Source of the DNA: Methylophilaceae bacterium UBA7525
GTDB lineage: Bacteria > Pseudomonadota > Gammaproteobacteria > Burkholderiales > Methylophilaceae
Reading direction: 5' to 3'
Assembly: GCA_002479405.1 (NCBI GenBank)
Contig: DLMX01000060.1
Coordinates: 1-12,245 of the forward strand
DNA length: 12,245 nucleotides
Shown: in pieces, positions 1 through 5,838 of the stretch
How the letters are laid out: every line of letters starts with the position of its first letter
Numbering within the stretch: the stretch's first letter is position 1
Notes under the pieces: generated by a model
What the model saw: only the letters and a program-made list of their open reading frames with translations
Told to the model about the DNA's origin: nothing
Database searches by the model: none
Position numbers and translations under genes: made by a program

Positions 1-1125
1 CCAGCAGGCGACTGGACCATCGATATCGGTGGTAACGTAAACGCTTACTACACCAACACTCGCTACAGCGGTGCTTTGGATCCTAAGGTTGATGGTGTGC
101 CAGGTGACGAGAACTCCAACACTATCAGCACCGGTCTGCTGCCTGCAGCATTAGGTGTAGGTGGTAAGACTCGTCAAAACGACCTGGACATCGCGTTCCA
201 GTTCACATTCTTCACTGGTGTTGACAGCACAGACGGTGGTGGTACAGCCAACGTGTTCGGTGCAAACGGTGCAGGCGGTAACAGCCTGAACATTCGTCAA
301 GCTTACATGACTTTCGGTGATGCCTCTTGGGGTACCATCAAGATGGGTCGTGATCTGGGTATCTTCGGTTCCGACGCTATCCTGTCCGACATGACTCTGC
401 TGGGCGTCGGTACTGGTGCCGGCGGTAACGGTAACTCCACACTGGGTCGTATCGGTTCCGGTTACCTGTATGCTGATTGGGTCGGTCAAATTGCTTACGT
501 ATCTCCAAACTGGAACGGCTTTAGTTTTGCAGTTGCAGCTCGCCAGCCATGGGGCAACACTGACAACAGCGATCTCGGCTTCGACGGTAAGGTTTCTTAC
601 GAGTGGGCCGGTGATGTTGCCGGTAAGGTATGGGCAGGTTTCCTGACTCAGAAGGCTGATAATGGTGCATTTGGCGTAGCTCATGATGAAGAGCGTGCAC
701 GTGCTTGGGAAATCGGCGGTAAGGTTTCCGTTGCTGACTTCGGTTTGGTCGGTTACTACTACGACGGTAAGGGCTTGGGCTCTTCAGTAGTTGCTTCCGC
801 CAATCTGCCGCTGTCTGGCTTGCTCATCAACGCAAACGACCAAGACGTTAATGGTGGTTACGTACAAGGTACATACACCATTCCAGGTGTCGGCACTAAG
901 CTGGGTCTGTCCTGGGGTCAAAGTGAAGTTGAGAAAGGCGGTAACTTCGGTGGTACAGGCGACTACCAAAACGAATCCTGGATCATCGGTGCTTATCACC
1001 CTCTGACCAAGAGCCTGAACCTGGTGGCTGAATACACCGATACCGACTATGACAACATCGGTAACGTTAAGGGTGTAAACGGCGATGCCAAGACTATCGC
1101 TCTGGGCGCTATCCTGTTCTTCTAA
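1..1125 (+). CDS. Outer-membrane porin, 5' end cut by window
   Basis: The reading frame is open from base 1, so the gene begins upstream; 374 residues are visible. It looks like a general diffusion porin of the betaproteobacterial trimeric type, forming a beta-barrel in the outer membrane for small solutes. The visible protein is rich in Gly, Asn, Asp and aromatic residues with alternating short strands, includes the segment NIRQAYMTFGDASWGTIKMG typical of porin strands, and ends in AILFF: a C-terminal Phe is the usual recognition signal for the BAM assembly machinery. The codons are strongly biased (GGT, CGT, AAC, GAC, CTG), unlike the neighbouring genes, which suggests very high expression. 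A strong terminator follows 28 nt after the stop. An in-frame TTG at 76 is not a plausible start because homologous-looking strand sequence continues before it. The exact porin subfamily and substrate cannot be told. Confidence 0.85.
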   Translation, partial: PAGDWTIDIGGNVNAYYTNTRYSGALDPKVDGVPGDENSNTISTGLLPAALGVGGKTRQNDLDIAFQFTFFTGVDSTDGGGTANVFGANGAGGNSLNIRQAYMTFGDASWGTIKMGRDLGIFGSDAILSDMTLLGVGTGAGGNGNSTLGRIGSGYLYADWVGQIAYVSPNWNGFSFAVAARQPWGNTDNSDLGFDGKVSYEWAGDVAGKVWAGFLTQKADNGAFGVAHDEERARAWEIGGKVSVADFGLVGYYYDGKGLGSSVVASANLPLSGLLINANDQDVNGGYVQGTYTIPGVGTKLGLSWGQSEVEKGGNFGGTGDYQNESWIIGAYHPLTKSLNLVAEYTDTDYDNIGNVKGVNGDAKTIALGAILFF

Positions 1126-1153
1126 GATTATTCTTGGTTGACTTGAAAGCTGA

Positions 1154-1178
1154 AACGGCACCTTCGGGTGCCGTTTTT
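1154..1178 (+). terminator. Rho-independent terminator of the porin gene
   Basis: A perfect 9-bp stem AACGGCACC / GGTGCCGTT (1154-1162 with 1167-1175) closes a TTCG tetraloop and runs into a T tract at 1174-1178. The C(UUCG)G-type loop makes it very stable. It lies 28 nt after the porin stop and only 22 nt before the lipoprotein start. Confidence 0.9.
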
Positions 1179-1200
1179 ATTTCTGTGGATTGGAAAATGA

Positions 1201-1452
1201 ATGAAATTATTGATTGCTGTTTTGGTGTTATCGCTATCCGCTTGCGCGCAACTGCAAAAAGGCGAGTTGCAGCCTGTAAAAAGAATCGATGTGAAAGAAC
1301 CGATTTATTTCACGACTTGCAGTGGTTCGGTTGAGGATTGGGCGAGCTGCAACAGAAAAGCCATGAAAACCTGCCCCAATGGCTATAGTGTCAGCAGCAA
1401 GGAAGAAAACCCGACGGCAGCTCGGCGAGACATGACCTTCAGGTGTAATTAG
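1201..1452 (+). CDS. Small cysteine-rich lipoprotein, unknown function
   Basis: This is an 83-residue protein with a lipoprotein signal: a short N-terminus (MKLL), a hydrophobic stretch to residue 14 and the lipobox L12-S13-A14-C15. Ala at +2 fits outer-membrane sorting. The mature part has four more cysteines (40, 50, 58, 82) in the pattern C-x9-C-x7-C-x23-C around CSGSVEDWASC and CPNGYSV, so two disulfides are possible. I do not recognise a named family; small lipoproteins with a similar EDW-x2-C-x7-C-P-x-GY pattern are known to me from proteobacteria only as hypotheticals. The start is preceded by a weak ribosome site (GGAAA, 1192-1196). It follows the porin terminator with no room for a separate promoter except inside the porin 3' end, so expression probably depends on read-through or an internal promoter. 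Confidence 0.72.
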   Translation: MKLLIAVLVLSLSACAQLQKGELQPVKRIDVKEPIYFTTCSGSVEDWASCNRKAMKTCPNGYSVSSKEENPTAARRDMTFRCN

Positions 1453-1514
1453 TGCCAACAGCGACAATGTGTAGACAACTTTTCAGGAAGCGGTCGCGCG
1501 ATATGGTTGGCACT
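1451..1514. repeat. 9-bp inverted repeat with 46-nt loop
   Basis: AGTGCCAAC (1451-1459) and GTTGGCACT (1506-1514) are perfect reverse complements. A shorter inner pair GCGAC (1461-1465) / GTCGC (1493-1497) could extend the fold. The left arm overlaps the lipoprotein stop codon. There is no T tract, so it is not a standard terminator, and no obvious target-site duplication flanks it. Its role is unknown. Confidence 0.5.
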
Positions 1515-1640
1515 ATGAATACTTATGTTTCAGCGTTCTCACAAAGCAAGTGGCTGTGAATCTTATCCAGGTATAAAAGATTTCTTGTAGCGAGCAGTAA
1601 AAGCTACGTTTCAGCTTGGTTGGTTTTCTTTGTGAACTTT
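1515..1640. other. Non-coding spacer, little recognisable content
   Basis: This is part of the long gene-free stretch between the lipoprotein and the higB remnant (1453-1895). No frame longer than a few codons with a ribosome site was seen. The only structure is at its right edge, where three degenerate 9-nt units begin at 1628. Confidence 0.5.
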
Positions 1641-1654
1641 GTGCGCTCCGTGGC
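1628..1654. repeat. Three tandem degenerate 9-nt units
   Basis: The units are CTTTGTGAA (1628-1636), CTTTGTGCG (1637-1645) and CTCCGTGGC (1646-1654). Only the last one and a half units recur in the second ntrC end (2588-2601). Short repeats of this CTTTGTG style are seen in intergenic DNA of many bacteria; no function is assigned. Confidence 0.45.
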
Positions 1655-1828
1655 TAATTCTTTTTAAGACTATCCGACTATGCCCAGTTCCTGAATCTTC
1701 CTGGTCAGCGTATTGCGACCAATGTCGAGCTGTCGTGCGGCCTCGATGCGGCGTCGGCGGGTGTGCTACAAGGCCATGGTGATAAGGATACGCTCGACGT
1801 CCTTGGTCTGGTTGTCGAGAATCTCCTG
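1641..1828. repeat. Left copy of the ntrC-tail direct repeat
   Basis: It aligns without gaps to 2588-2775 at a constant offset of 947 bases, about 87% identical by hand count (around 25 differences in 188). The match includes the coding tail and about 29 bases beyond the ntrC stop, so the repeated unit extends past the gene. Confidence 0.85.
1670..1828 (-). pseudogene. Decayed duplicate of the ntrC 3' end (Fis-type HTH)
   Basis: Read on the minus strand, this segment encodes a tail like that of the intact NtrC: EILDN-x2-KD-x-ERILIT-x-AL, then a stop, then HTRRRRIEAARQLDIGRN and TLTRKIQELGI followed by TAG at the same place as the real gene. By hand it differs from 2617-2775 at about 22 of 159 positions with no indel. 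An in-frame TAG (plus-strand cta at 1766-1768) replaces the Gln of AL-Q-HTGG, and the Gly-Gly before RRIEAA has become Arg-Arg. Nothing of the receiver or AAA+ domains is present, and there is no start. It is therefore a non-functional fragment. Homology stops near 1828, just before the higB region. About nine of the differences are silent in the NtrC frame, which suggests it came from a related but separately evolved ntrC rather than a fresh copy. Confidence 0.85.
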
Positions 1829-1863
1829 AAAGCTCTTGTTTCGGTCAAACTCTAATTTTCTAC

Positions 1864-1905
1864 TTGACAGACTTTATCACGGAACATCATGGTTAATGAT
1901 TCATT
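1864..1905 (+). promoter_or_regulatory. Possible higBA promoter/operator region
   Basis: TTGACA at 1864-1869 is a perfect -35 hexamer, but no good -10 box is found at 16-18 nt. Two short inverted repeats overlap the higB start: ATCAT-N5-ATGAT (1886-1900) and AATGA-T-TCATT (1895-1905). HigA proteins usually repress their own operon by binding short palindromes at this position, so these are candidate operators. The call is weak. Confidence 0.3.
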
Positions 1906-2175
1906 CGTTTGCATGCGCTGAAACTGAGGGTTTATTCCACAGCCAGGCCATTCCCAGATTCAAGAACATCGAACGGGTAGCACGGCGCAAGCTGTTGCAG
2001 TTGCATACCGCCACCGAATTGGCCACCCTGCGAATTCCGCTCGGCAACAAACTTGAAGTACTTAAGGGCGGACCGTGCAGGACAGCACAGTATCGGCGTC
2101 ATTGACCAGTGGCGCTTGTGTTTTATCTGGCGTGTAGATGGTGCGCACCAAGTTGAAATCGTGGATTACCACTAG
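1896..2175 (+). pseudogene. higB: HigB-type toxin gene broken by a one-base insertion
   Basis: HigB is a RelE-like ribosome-dependent mRNA interferase, the toxin of type II higBA modules. Starting at ATG 1896 the frame reads MIHSFACAETEGLFHSQAIP, RFKNIERVARRKLLQL and GNKLEVLK, the usual first half of the family, then runs to a stop at 2103-2105. The second half lies in the next frame from about 2071: DRAGQHSI, then IDQWRLCFIWR and VEIVDYH, ending with TAG at 2173-2175. Dropping one G at 2070-2071 (GGCGGACC to GGCGACC) joins both halves into a 92-residue protein, the normal HigB length, with the Lys-Gly-Asp-Arg junction expected. As it stands the protein lacks the C-terminal catalytic and ribosome-binding strands and should be inactive. 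It sits 8 nt before higA in the toxin-first order typical of higBA. A sequencing error is the main alternative; programmed frameshifting is unlikely because no slippery heptamer is visible. Confidence 0.88.
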
Positions 2176-2183
2176 GAGTTGAT

Positions 2184-2492
2184 ATGGCCGAATTACTTGA
2201 TGAAATTCACCCCGGTGAAATCTTATTGGAAGATTTTATGAAGCCGATGAGCATATCGGCTCGTCAACTGGCAGCCGACATTGACGTGTCCCCTAGCCGT
2301 ATTAGTGAGATTGTGCACGGCACTCGTCCAATTACGGCTGATACTGCTTTACGGTTGGGCTTGTTTTTCGGGATGGAGCCACGTTTCTGGCTGAACCTGC
2401 AAGCCGAGTATGACATGCGAACGGCAATGCGCAACTTGCAGGAAAAGATTGCGCCCCGTATCCGCGTTTTTCATCAATCGGCACGTGCCTAA
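2184..2492 (+). CDS. higA: HigA-type antitoxin, XRE-family regulator
   Basis: This 102-residue protein belongs to the HigA/VapI group of Cro/C1-type helix-turn-helix proteins. The N-terminus (HPGEILLEDFMKP) is the hallmark opening of the family, the HTH spans about residues 24-60 (ISARQLAADIDVSPSRISEI with VHGTRPIT), and FFGMEPRFWLNLQAEYD is the conserved dimer-side helix. It normally binds and neutralises HigB and represses the higBA promoter. The start is fixed by an AGGAG site (2174-2178) that overlaps the higB stop, 5 nt from the ATG, so it is translationally linked to higB. The reading frame is intact although the toxin next to it is broken. After toxin loss it could still act as a repressor or as an anti-addiction protein against a related toxin; that is inference. 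Confidence 0.92.
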   Translation: MAELLDEIHPGEILLEDFMKPMSISARQLAADIDVSPSRISEIVHGTRPITADTALRLGLFFGMEPRFWLNLQAEYDMRTAMRNLQEKIAPRIRVFHQSARA

Positions 2493-2587
2493 TCTCAGAG
2501 TGCCTTTGAGATCAGGTAGTGACGCATCCAGATTGCCGTCATGCATGAATGCAAGACTGGCTCCATTATCTCGGGTTGTTTTTCTCT
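2493..2587. other. Short spacer between higA and the ntrC tail repeat
   Basis: There is no coding potential. A 6-bp inverted repeat ATCTCA/TGAGAT (2492-2497 and 2507-2512) sits on the higA stop but has no T tract, so I do not call a terminator. Confidence 0.4.
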
Positions 2588-2775
2588 GTGCGCTCTGAGG
2601 CTAATTCTTTTCAAGACTACTCGTCTATCCCCAGTTCCTGAATTTTCCTGGTCAGCGTATTGCGACCGATGCCGAGCTGATGTGCGGCCTCGATGCGGCG
2701 TCCGCCGGTGTGCTGCAAGGCCTTAGTGATGAGGATGCGCTCGAAGTCCTTGGCGCGGTTATCGAGGATCTCCTG
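2588..2775. repeat. Right copy of the ntrC-tail direct repeat
   Basis: This is the functional partner of 1641-1828, in the same orientation. It covers the last 53 codons of the intact ntrC, including the stop, plus 29 downstream bases. Together the two copies bracket about 760 bases holding higB and higA. Confidence 0.85.
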
Positions 2776-4005
2776 CTCGCCGCGATTCAGCGCATCAATT
2801 ACATCCAGCGCCAATGCTTCGCGCCAGTTGCTGGTGGTTTGCGGTTTTGCGGAATCCTCCTTCAATTCTGGCGGCAGATCGGCAACATCGATATTCTGTC
2901 CGGGTGCCATGACGGTGAGCCAGTGGCAGATGTTTTCCAGCTGGCGGACGTTGCCGCTCCAGCTCATGTTGGTGAGGTAGGTGAGTGTCGCTGCGGACGG
3001 AATCTTTGTGTCTACGCCGAGTTCCTGTGCGCTTTGCTGCAGGAAGTGTTTGACCAGTAGCGGGATATCTTCGCGCCGTTCACGTAGTGGCGGCAGGCGG
3101 AGGCGTATCACATTGAGGCGGTGGAACAGGTCTTCACGGAACAGCCCCAGTTTCACACGTTCTTCAAGATCCTGGTGAGTGGCGGCAATGATGCGTACAT
3201 TGACCTTGACCGGCTGGTGTCCGCCGACACGGTAGAACTGGCCGTCGCACAGTACGCGCAACAAACGGGTCTGCAGGTCGGAAGGCATGTCGCCGATTTC
3301 ATCGAGGAACAAAGTACCGCCATCGGCCTGTTCGAAACGGCCGCGCCTTGCAGCCTGGGCGCCGGTGAACGCTCCGCGCTCATGTCCGAACAGTTCGGAC
3401 TCCAGCAAGTCCTTGGGAATGGCGGCAGTGTTGATGGCGATGAAGGGCTTATCGGCACGCGGGCTGTGGCGATGCAGTGCGCTGGCCACCAGTTCCTTGC
3501 CGGTGCCGGACTCGCCGTTGATCAGTACGGTAGCATGTGAGCGGCTGAGGCGGCCGATGGCGCGGAATACTTCCTGCATGGCAGGTGCCTGACCGATGAT
3601 CTCCGGCGATTCTTCCAGGGTCACGACTTCCGTCGCTTGGCGCATGCTTTCTTCGACAGCGCGGCGGATGATCTCGATGGCCTGATCGACGTCGAAAGGT
3701 TTGGCGAGATACTCAAAGGCTCCCCCTTGAAAGGCTGCTACGGCGCTTTCCAGATCCGAATAGGCGGTCATGATAATGACCGGCACATCGGGCAGGCGTT
3801 GCCGGATCTCCTGCAGGAAATCGAGGCCGGAACCGTTGGGCATGCGGATGTCGCTGACCACTACCTGCGGTTCCTCGCGGTTTAATGCATTGAGTGCTTC
3901 CGGCACGGAAGAGAAGGTTTTGAACTCCATATCCGTCCGCGCCAGTGCTTTTTCGAACACCCAGCGTATTGATTTGTCGTCGTCGATGATCCAGATCGGT
4001 TTCAT
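2617..4005 (-). CDS. ntrC: Nitrogen regulator NtrC (response regulator, sigma-54 activator)
   Basis: NtrC is the DNA-binding response regulator that, once phosphorylated by NtrB, activates sigma-54 promoters such as glnA. The 462 residues have the full architecture. The receiver (1-120) has acidic D8-D9, phospho-acceptor D52 (VVVSDIRMP), T80 and K102. The AAA+ domain (about 136-370) has Walker A GESGTGKE at 164-171, the sigma-54 contact loop GAFTGA at 211-216 and Walker B LFLDE with D236/E237. The Fis-type HTH is near 425-459 (GGRRIEAAHQLGIGRNTLTR). The length is normal for the family. The start is supported by AGGA (plus-strand tcct at 4015-4018) 9 nt upstream. It follows ntrB by 22 nt and is surely co-transcribed with it. 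The last 53 codons are repeated, decayed, at 1670-1828, with a higBA module in between. Confidence 0.97.
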   Translation of the reverse strand: MKPIWIIDDDKSIRWVFEKALARTDMEFKTFSSVPEALNALNREEPQVVVSDIRMPNGSGLDFLQEIRQRLPDVPVIIMTAYSDLESAVAAFQGGAFEYLAKPFDVDQAIEIIRRAVEESMRQATEVVTLEESPEIIGQAPAMQEVFRAIGRLSRSHATVLINGESGTGKELVASALHRHSPRADKPFIAINTAAIPKDLLESELFGHERGAFTGAQAARRGRFEQADGGTLFLDEIGDMPSDLQTRLLRVLCDGQFYRVGGHQPVKVNVRIIAATHQDLEERVKLGLFREDLFHRLNVIRLRLPPLRERREDIPLLVKHFLQQSAQELGVDTKIPSAATLTYLTNMSWSGNVRQLENICHWLTVMAPGQNIDVADLPPELKEDSAKPQTTSNWREALALDVIDALNRGEQEILDNRAKDFERILITKALQHTGGRRIEAAHQLGIGRNTLTRKIQELGIDE

Positions 4006-4027
4006 ATGATTAATTCCTGATGCGTAT

Positions 4028-5131
4028 TTATTGCCGTGGCAGTATGCAGTTCATGGCAGAGCTCTCAATCGGGAGCAGGATGGTAAAACAGGTGTGACCG
4101 GGGCTGCTCTCGCATTCGATCATGCCGTGATGTTGGGTAATGAATGTCTGCGCCAGTGTCAGGCCCAGGCCGGAGCCACCTTCGGTGCCGGAAACCAGCG
4201 GGAAGAAGATGCGGTCACGAATCTCCGGCGGAATGCCGGGCCCGTTGTCGATGATCTGCAGCTTGATGGCGACGCGATAGCGTTTTCTCGCCAGCGTGAC
4301 TTGGCGCTCGGCACGCGTGCGCAGGATGATTTCGGATGGCATGTCGGTTTCGTTGCGCTGTTTCTGCATGGCCTGTACCGCGTTTCTGGCGATATTGAGC
4401 ACAGCCTGTATCAGTTTCTCGCGATCGCCAATCAGTTCGGGCAGGCTGATGTCGTAATCACGCTTGATGATGATGCCTTTGGGTGATTCGGCCAGCAGCA
4501 GGCTGCGTACACGCTCCAGAACTTCGTGGATGTTGGTCGGTTCGTATTTGGGAACCCGGTGCGGTACCAGCAGGCGGTCCATCAGTGATTGCAGGCGGTC
4601 TGCCTCCTTGATGATAACCTGGGTATATTCACGCAGACTGACCTGAGGAAGTTCGTGCTCAAGCAGTTGCGCCGCACCACGCAGACCGCCGAGCGGATTG
4701 CGAATCTCATGCGCCAGATTGCGCAGTAGTTCGGCATTGGCCTGTTGCTGAATCAGCATGCGTTCTTCACGGGCGATACGCAGCTGCTGATCCATCTGCT
4801 GAAACTCCAGCACCAGGCAAGCTGGCGCCAAGTCTACCGGCGTGACGGTGCAGGTCACTGCCAGAGAATTTTGCCGCAAGGTGGTAATGACGAATTCATG
4901 CTCACGGAACGGGCTGTGGTTCTTGATCGCGTTTTCCAGTGCGCCATGCAGGATTTCGCAATCCGGGAATACCTGCGAGATATTGAGGCCGCGTATCTGC
5001 TTTGCGCTCAGAGCAAAGACAACTTCGGCTCCCGGGTTGGCATAAACGACGTCCCTCTTTTTATCGAGCAGGATGACGGCAGTGGCTAAATGTTCCAGTC
5101 CGGCAAATGATGGTGGGGTGGTTTGATCCAT
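4028..5131 (-). CDS. ntrB: Nitrogen-sensing histidine kinase NtrB
   Basis: NtrB is the cytoplasmic kinase/phosphatase partner of NtrC, controlled in well-studied relatives by the PII protein. The 367-residue protein has an N-terminal PAS domain (about 10-110, with ILLDKKRDVVYANPGAE), a helical linker (112-135), the DHp domain with phospho-accepting His141 in NLAHEIRNPLGGLRGAAQ, and a C-terminal ATPase domain with an N box (LIQAVLNIARNAVQAM), a G1 box (DNGPGIP) and a G2 box (GGSGLGLTLA). There is no membrane segment, as expected. Upstream lies the DUF4124 gene, 55 nt away, and ntrC follows 22 nt downstream. The Shine-Dalgarno sequence before the ATG is poor, so low-level translation is plausible. 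GlnL is the alternative name. Confidence 0.96.
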   Translation of the reverse strand: MDQTTPPSFAGLEHLATAVILLDKKRDVVYANPGAEVVFALSAKQIRGLNISQVFPDCEILHGALENAIKNHSPFREHEFVITTLRQNSLAVTCTVTPVDLAPACLVLEFQQMDQQLRIAREERMLIQQQANAELLRNLAHEIRNPLGGLRGAAQLLEHELPQVSLREYTQVIIKEADRLQSLMDRLLVPHRVPKYEPTNIHEVLERVRSLLLAESPKGIIIKRDYDISLPELIGDREKLIQAVLNIARNAVQAMQKQRNETDMPSEIILRTRAERQVTLARKRYRVAIKLQIIDNGPGIPPEIRDRIFFPLVSGTEGGSGLGLTLAQTFITQHHGMIECESSPGHTCFTILLPIESSAMNCILPRQ

Positions 5132-5186
5132 GGCAGCTTAGGCTAAGCAAAAGCCAGGCCATGGATGGGATGGTTTGAAGAAAATT

Positions 5187-5678
5187 TTAATTGAGCGCGT
5201 CCAGCTCTTTTTGCAGCAATTGGATGTTCTTCTCATGGGCGTCCACATTGGCTTGCAACTGCTTCATTTTCTCTTCGAACTTGGCGACATTGCGGTAAGT
5301 CTTGCCGCCGGCTCCTTTGTAAACTTCTGGCTTGGAGGCGCCTTCTTCGTAGGCTTTCTTCGCTTCTTCCAGCGCCTTTTTCTCCGCATCAAGCTCGGCC
5401 TGCAGGATTTGTTTGCGTGTGTTGTCGCGCTGGTTCTGCGTTTGTTTGTCTACGCGGGGAAAACTGGATGGCGTAGGTGTTTTGACCTCGCGGCCGGGAG
5501 CTGATGCACCATTAGTGGGCGGTGGGTCGATATCGAGTTTCTTTGCCCCTTTAACGGGAACGTTGGTATAGGTAACACGGCCATCTTCGTCGATGACTTT
5601 ATAGATGTCCGCCATGGCAACTGGTAGCTGTGCCAGCAAAGCGTAGCCAAGTACAAGAAACGAAAGTGATTTTGTCAT
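5187..5678 (-). CDS. Exported DUF4124 protein with coiled coil
   Basis: The protein has 163 residues from the chosen start. A Sec signal peptide (MTKSLSFLVLGYALLAQLPV, cleavage likely after AMA at residue 23) leads into a DUF4124 domain (about 24-60: IYKVIDEDGRVTYTNVP), a Pro/Ser/Thr-rich linker (about 60-80) and a charged helical C-terminus (about 85-160) rich in Glu, Lys, Ala and Leu that should form a coiled coil. DUF4124 is a periplasmic or envelope domain of unknown function. I prefer ATG 5678 over the in-frame ATG at 5693 because GGA (in TATGGAATC) stands about 10 nt before it and it starts directly with the signal peptide. It sits between glnA and ntrB, a placement I know from other betaproteobacteria, but any link to nitrogen control is only inferred from position. 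Confidence 0.82.
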   Translation of the reverse strand: MTKSLSFLVLGYALLAQLPVAMADIYKVIDEDGRVTYTNVPVKGAKKLDIDPPPTNGASAPGREVKTPTPSSFPRVDKQTQNQRDNTRKQILQAELDAEKKALEEAKKAYEEGASKPEVYKGAGGKTYRNVAKFEEKMKQLQANVDAHEKNIQLLQKELDALN

Positions 5679-5693
5679 GTAAGCTGATTCCAT

Positions 5694-5804
5694 AAGACGG
5701 AGTGTAGTGGAGACAGGATGCTAAGGCAACGAGTAGCAAGGGTGCTTCGTTGACCCATGATTTTTTATCCGTACGCCTGGCAGCGGATGAAAACTGACAG
5801 GTAT
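5694..5804. other. Leader region of the DUF4124-ntrBC transcript
   Basis: This non-coding stretch lies between the glnA terminator and the DUF4124 start. No sigma-54 motif or convincing -35/-10 pair was found on the minus strand. An 8-bp hairpin with one mismatch is present (CCTGGCAG 5776-5783 with CTGACAGG 5794-5801), of unknown relevance. Confidence 0.35.
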
Positions 5805-5834
5805 AAAAAAACGGCAGCGCGGGCTGCCGTTTTT
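5805..5834 (-). terminator. Rho-independent terminator of glnA
   Basis: ACGGCAGC (5811-5818) pairs with GCTGCCGT (5823-5830) around a GCGG loop, extended by A and T tracts on the two sides (A 5805-5810, T 5831-5834). In the glnA direction the stem ends in a run of U, 46 nt after the glnA stop. The A/T flanks would let it work in both directions. It separates glnA from DUF4124-ntrBC. Confidence 0.9.
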
Positions 5835-5838
5835 GTAC

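Noticed and set aside
1515..1559. Short frame ATG 1515 to TGA (14 codons) after the inverted repeat
   Set aside because: Too short, no ribosome site and no recognisable peptide features.
1836..1895. N-terminal extension of higB by 20 in-frame codons
   Set aside because: ATG 1896 begins exactly at the conserved HigB N-terminus (MIHSFAC); the extension overlaps the end of the ntrC remnant region and the likely promoter.
2055..2105. Programmed frameshifting in higB
   Set aside because: No slippery heptamer or downstream structure is visible at AAGGGCGGACC, and the change is a simple extra G compared with the family pattern. A mutation or sequencing error is simpler.
2492..2512. Possible terminator after higA (ATCTCA/TGAGAT)
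   Set aside because: The stem is six pairs of low stability and is not followed by a T run.
3121..3540. Open frames on the plus strand inside ntrC and ntrB
   Set aside because: They lie opposite the conserved AAA+ and kinase coding sequence, have no ribosome sites and read as low-complexity translations.
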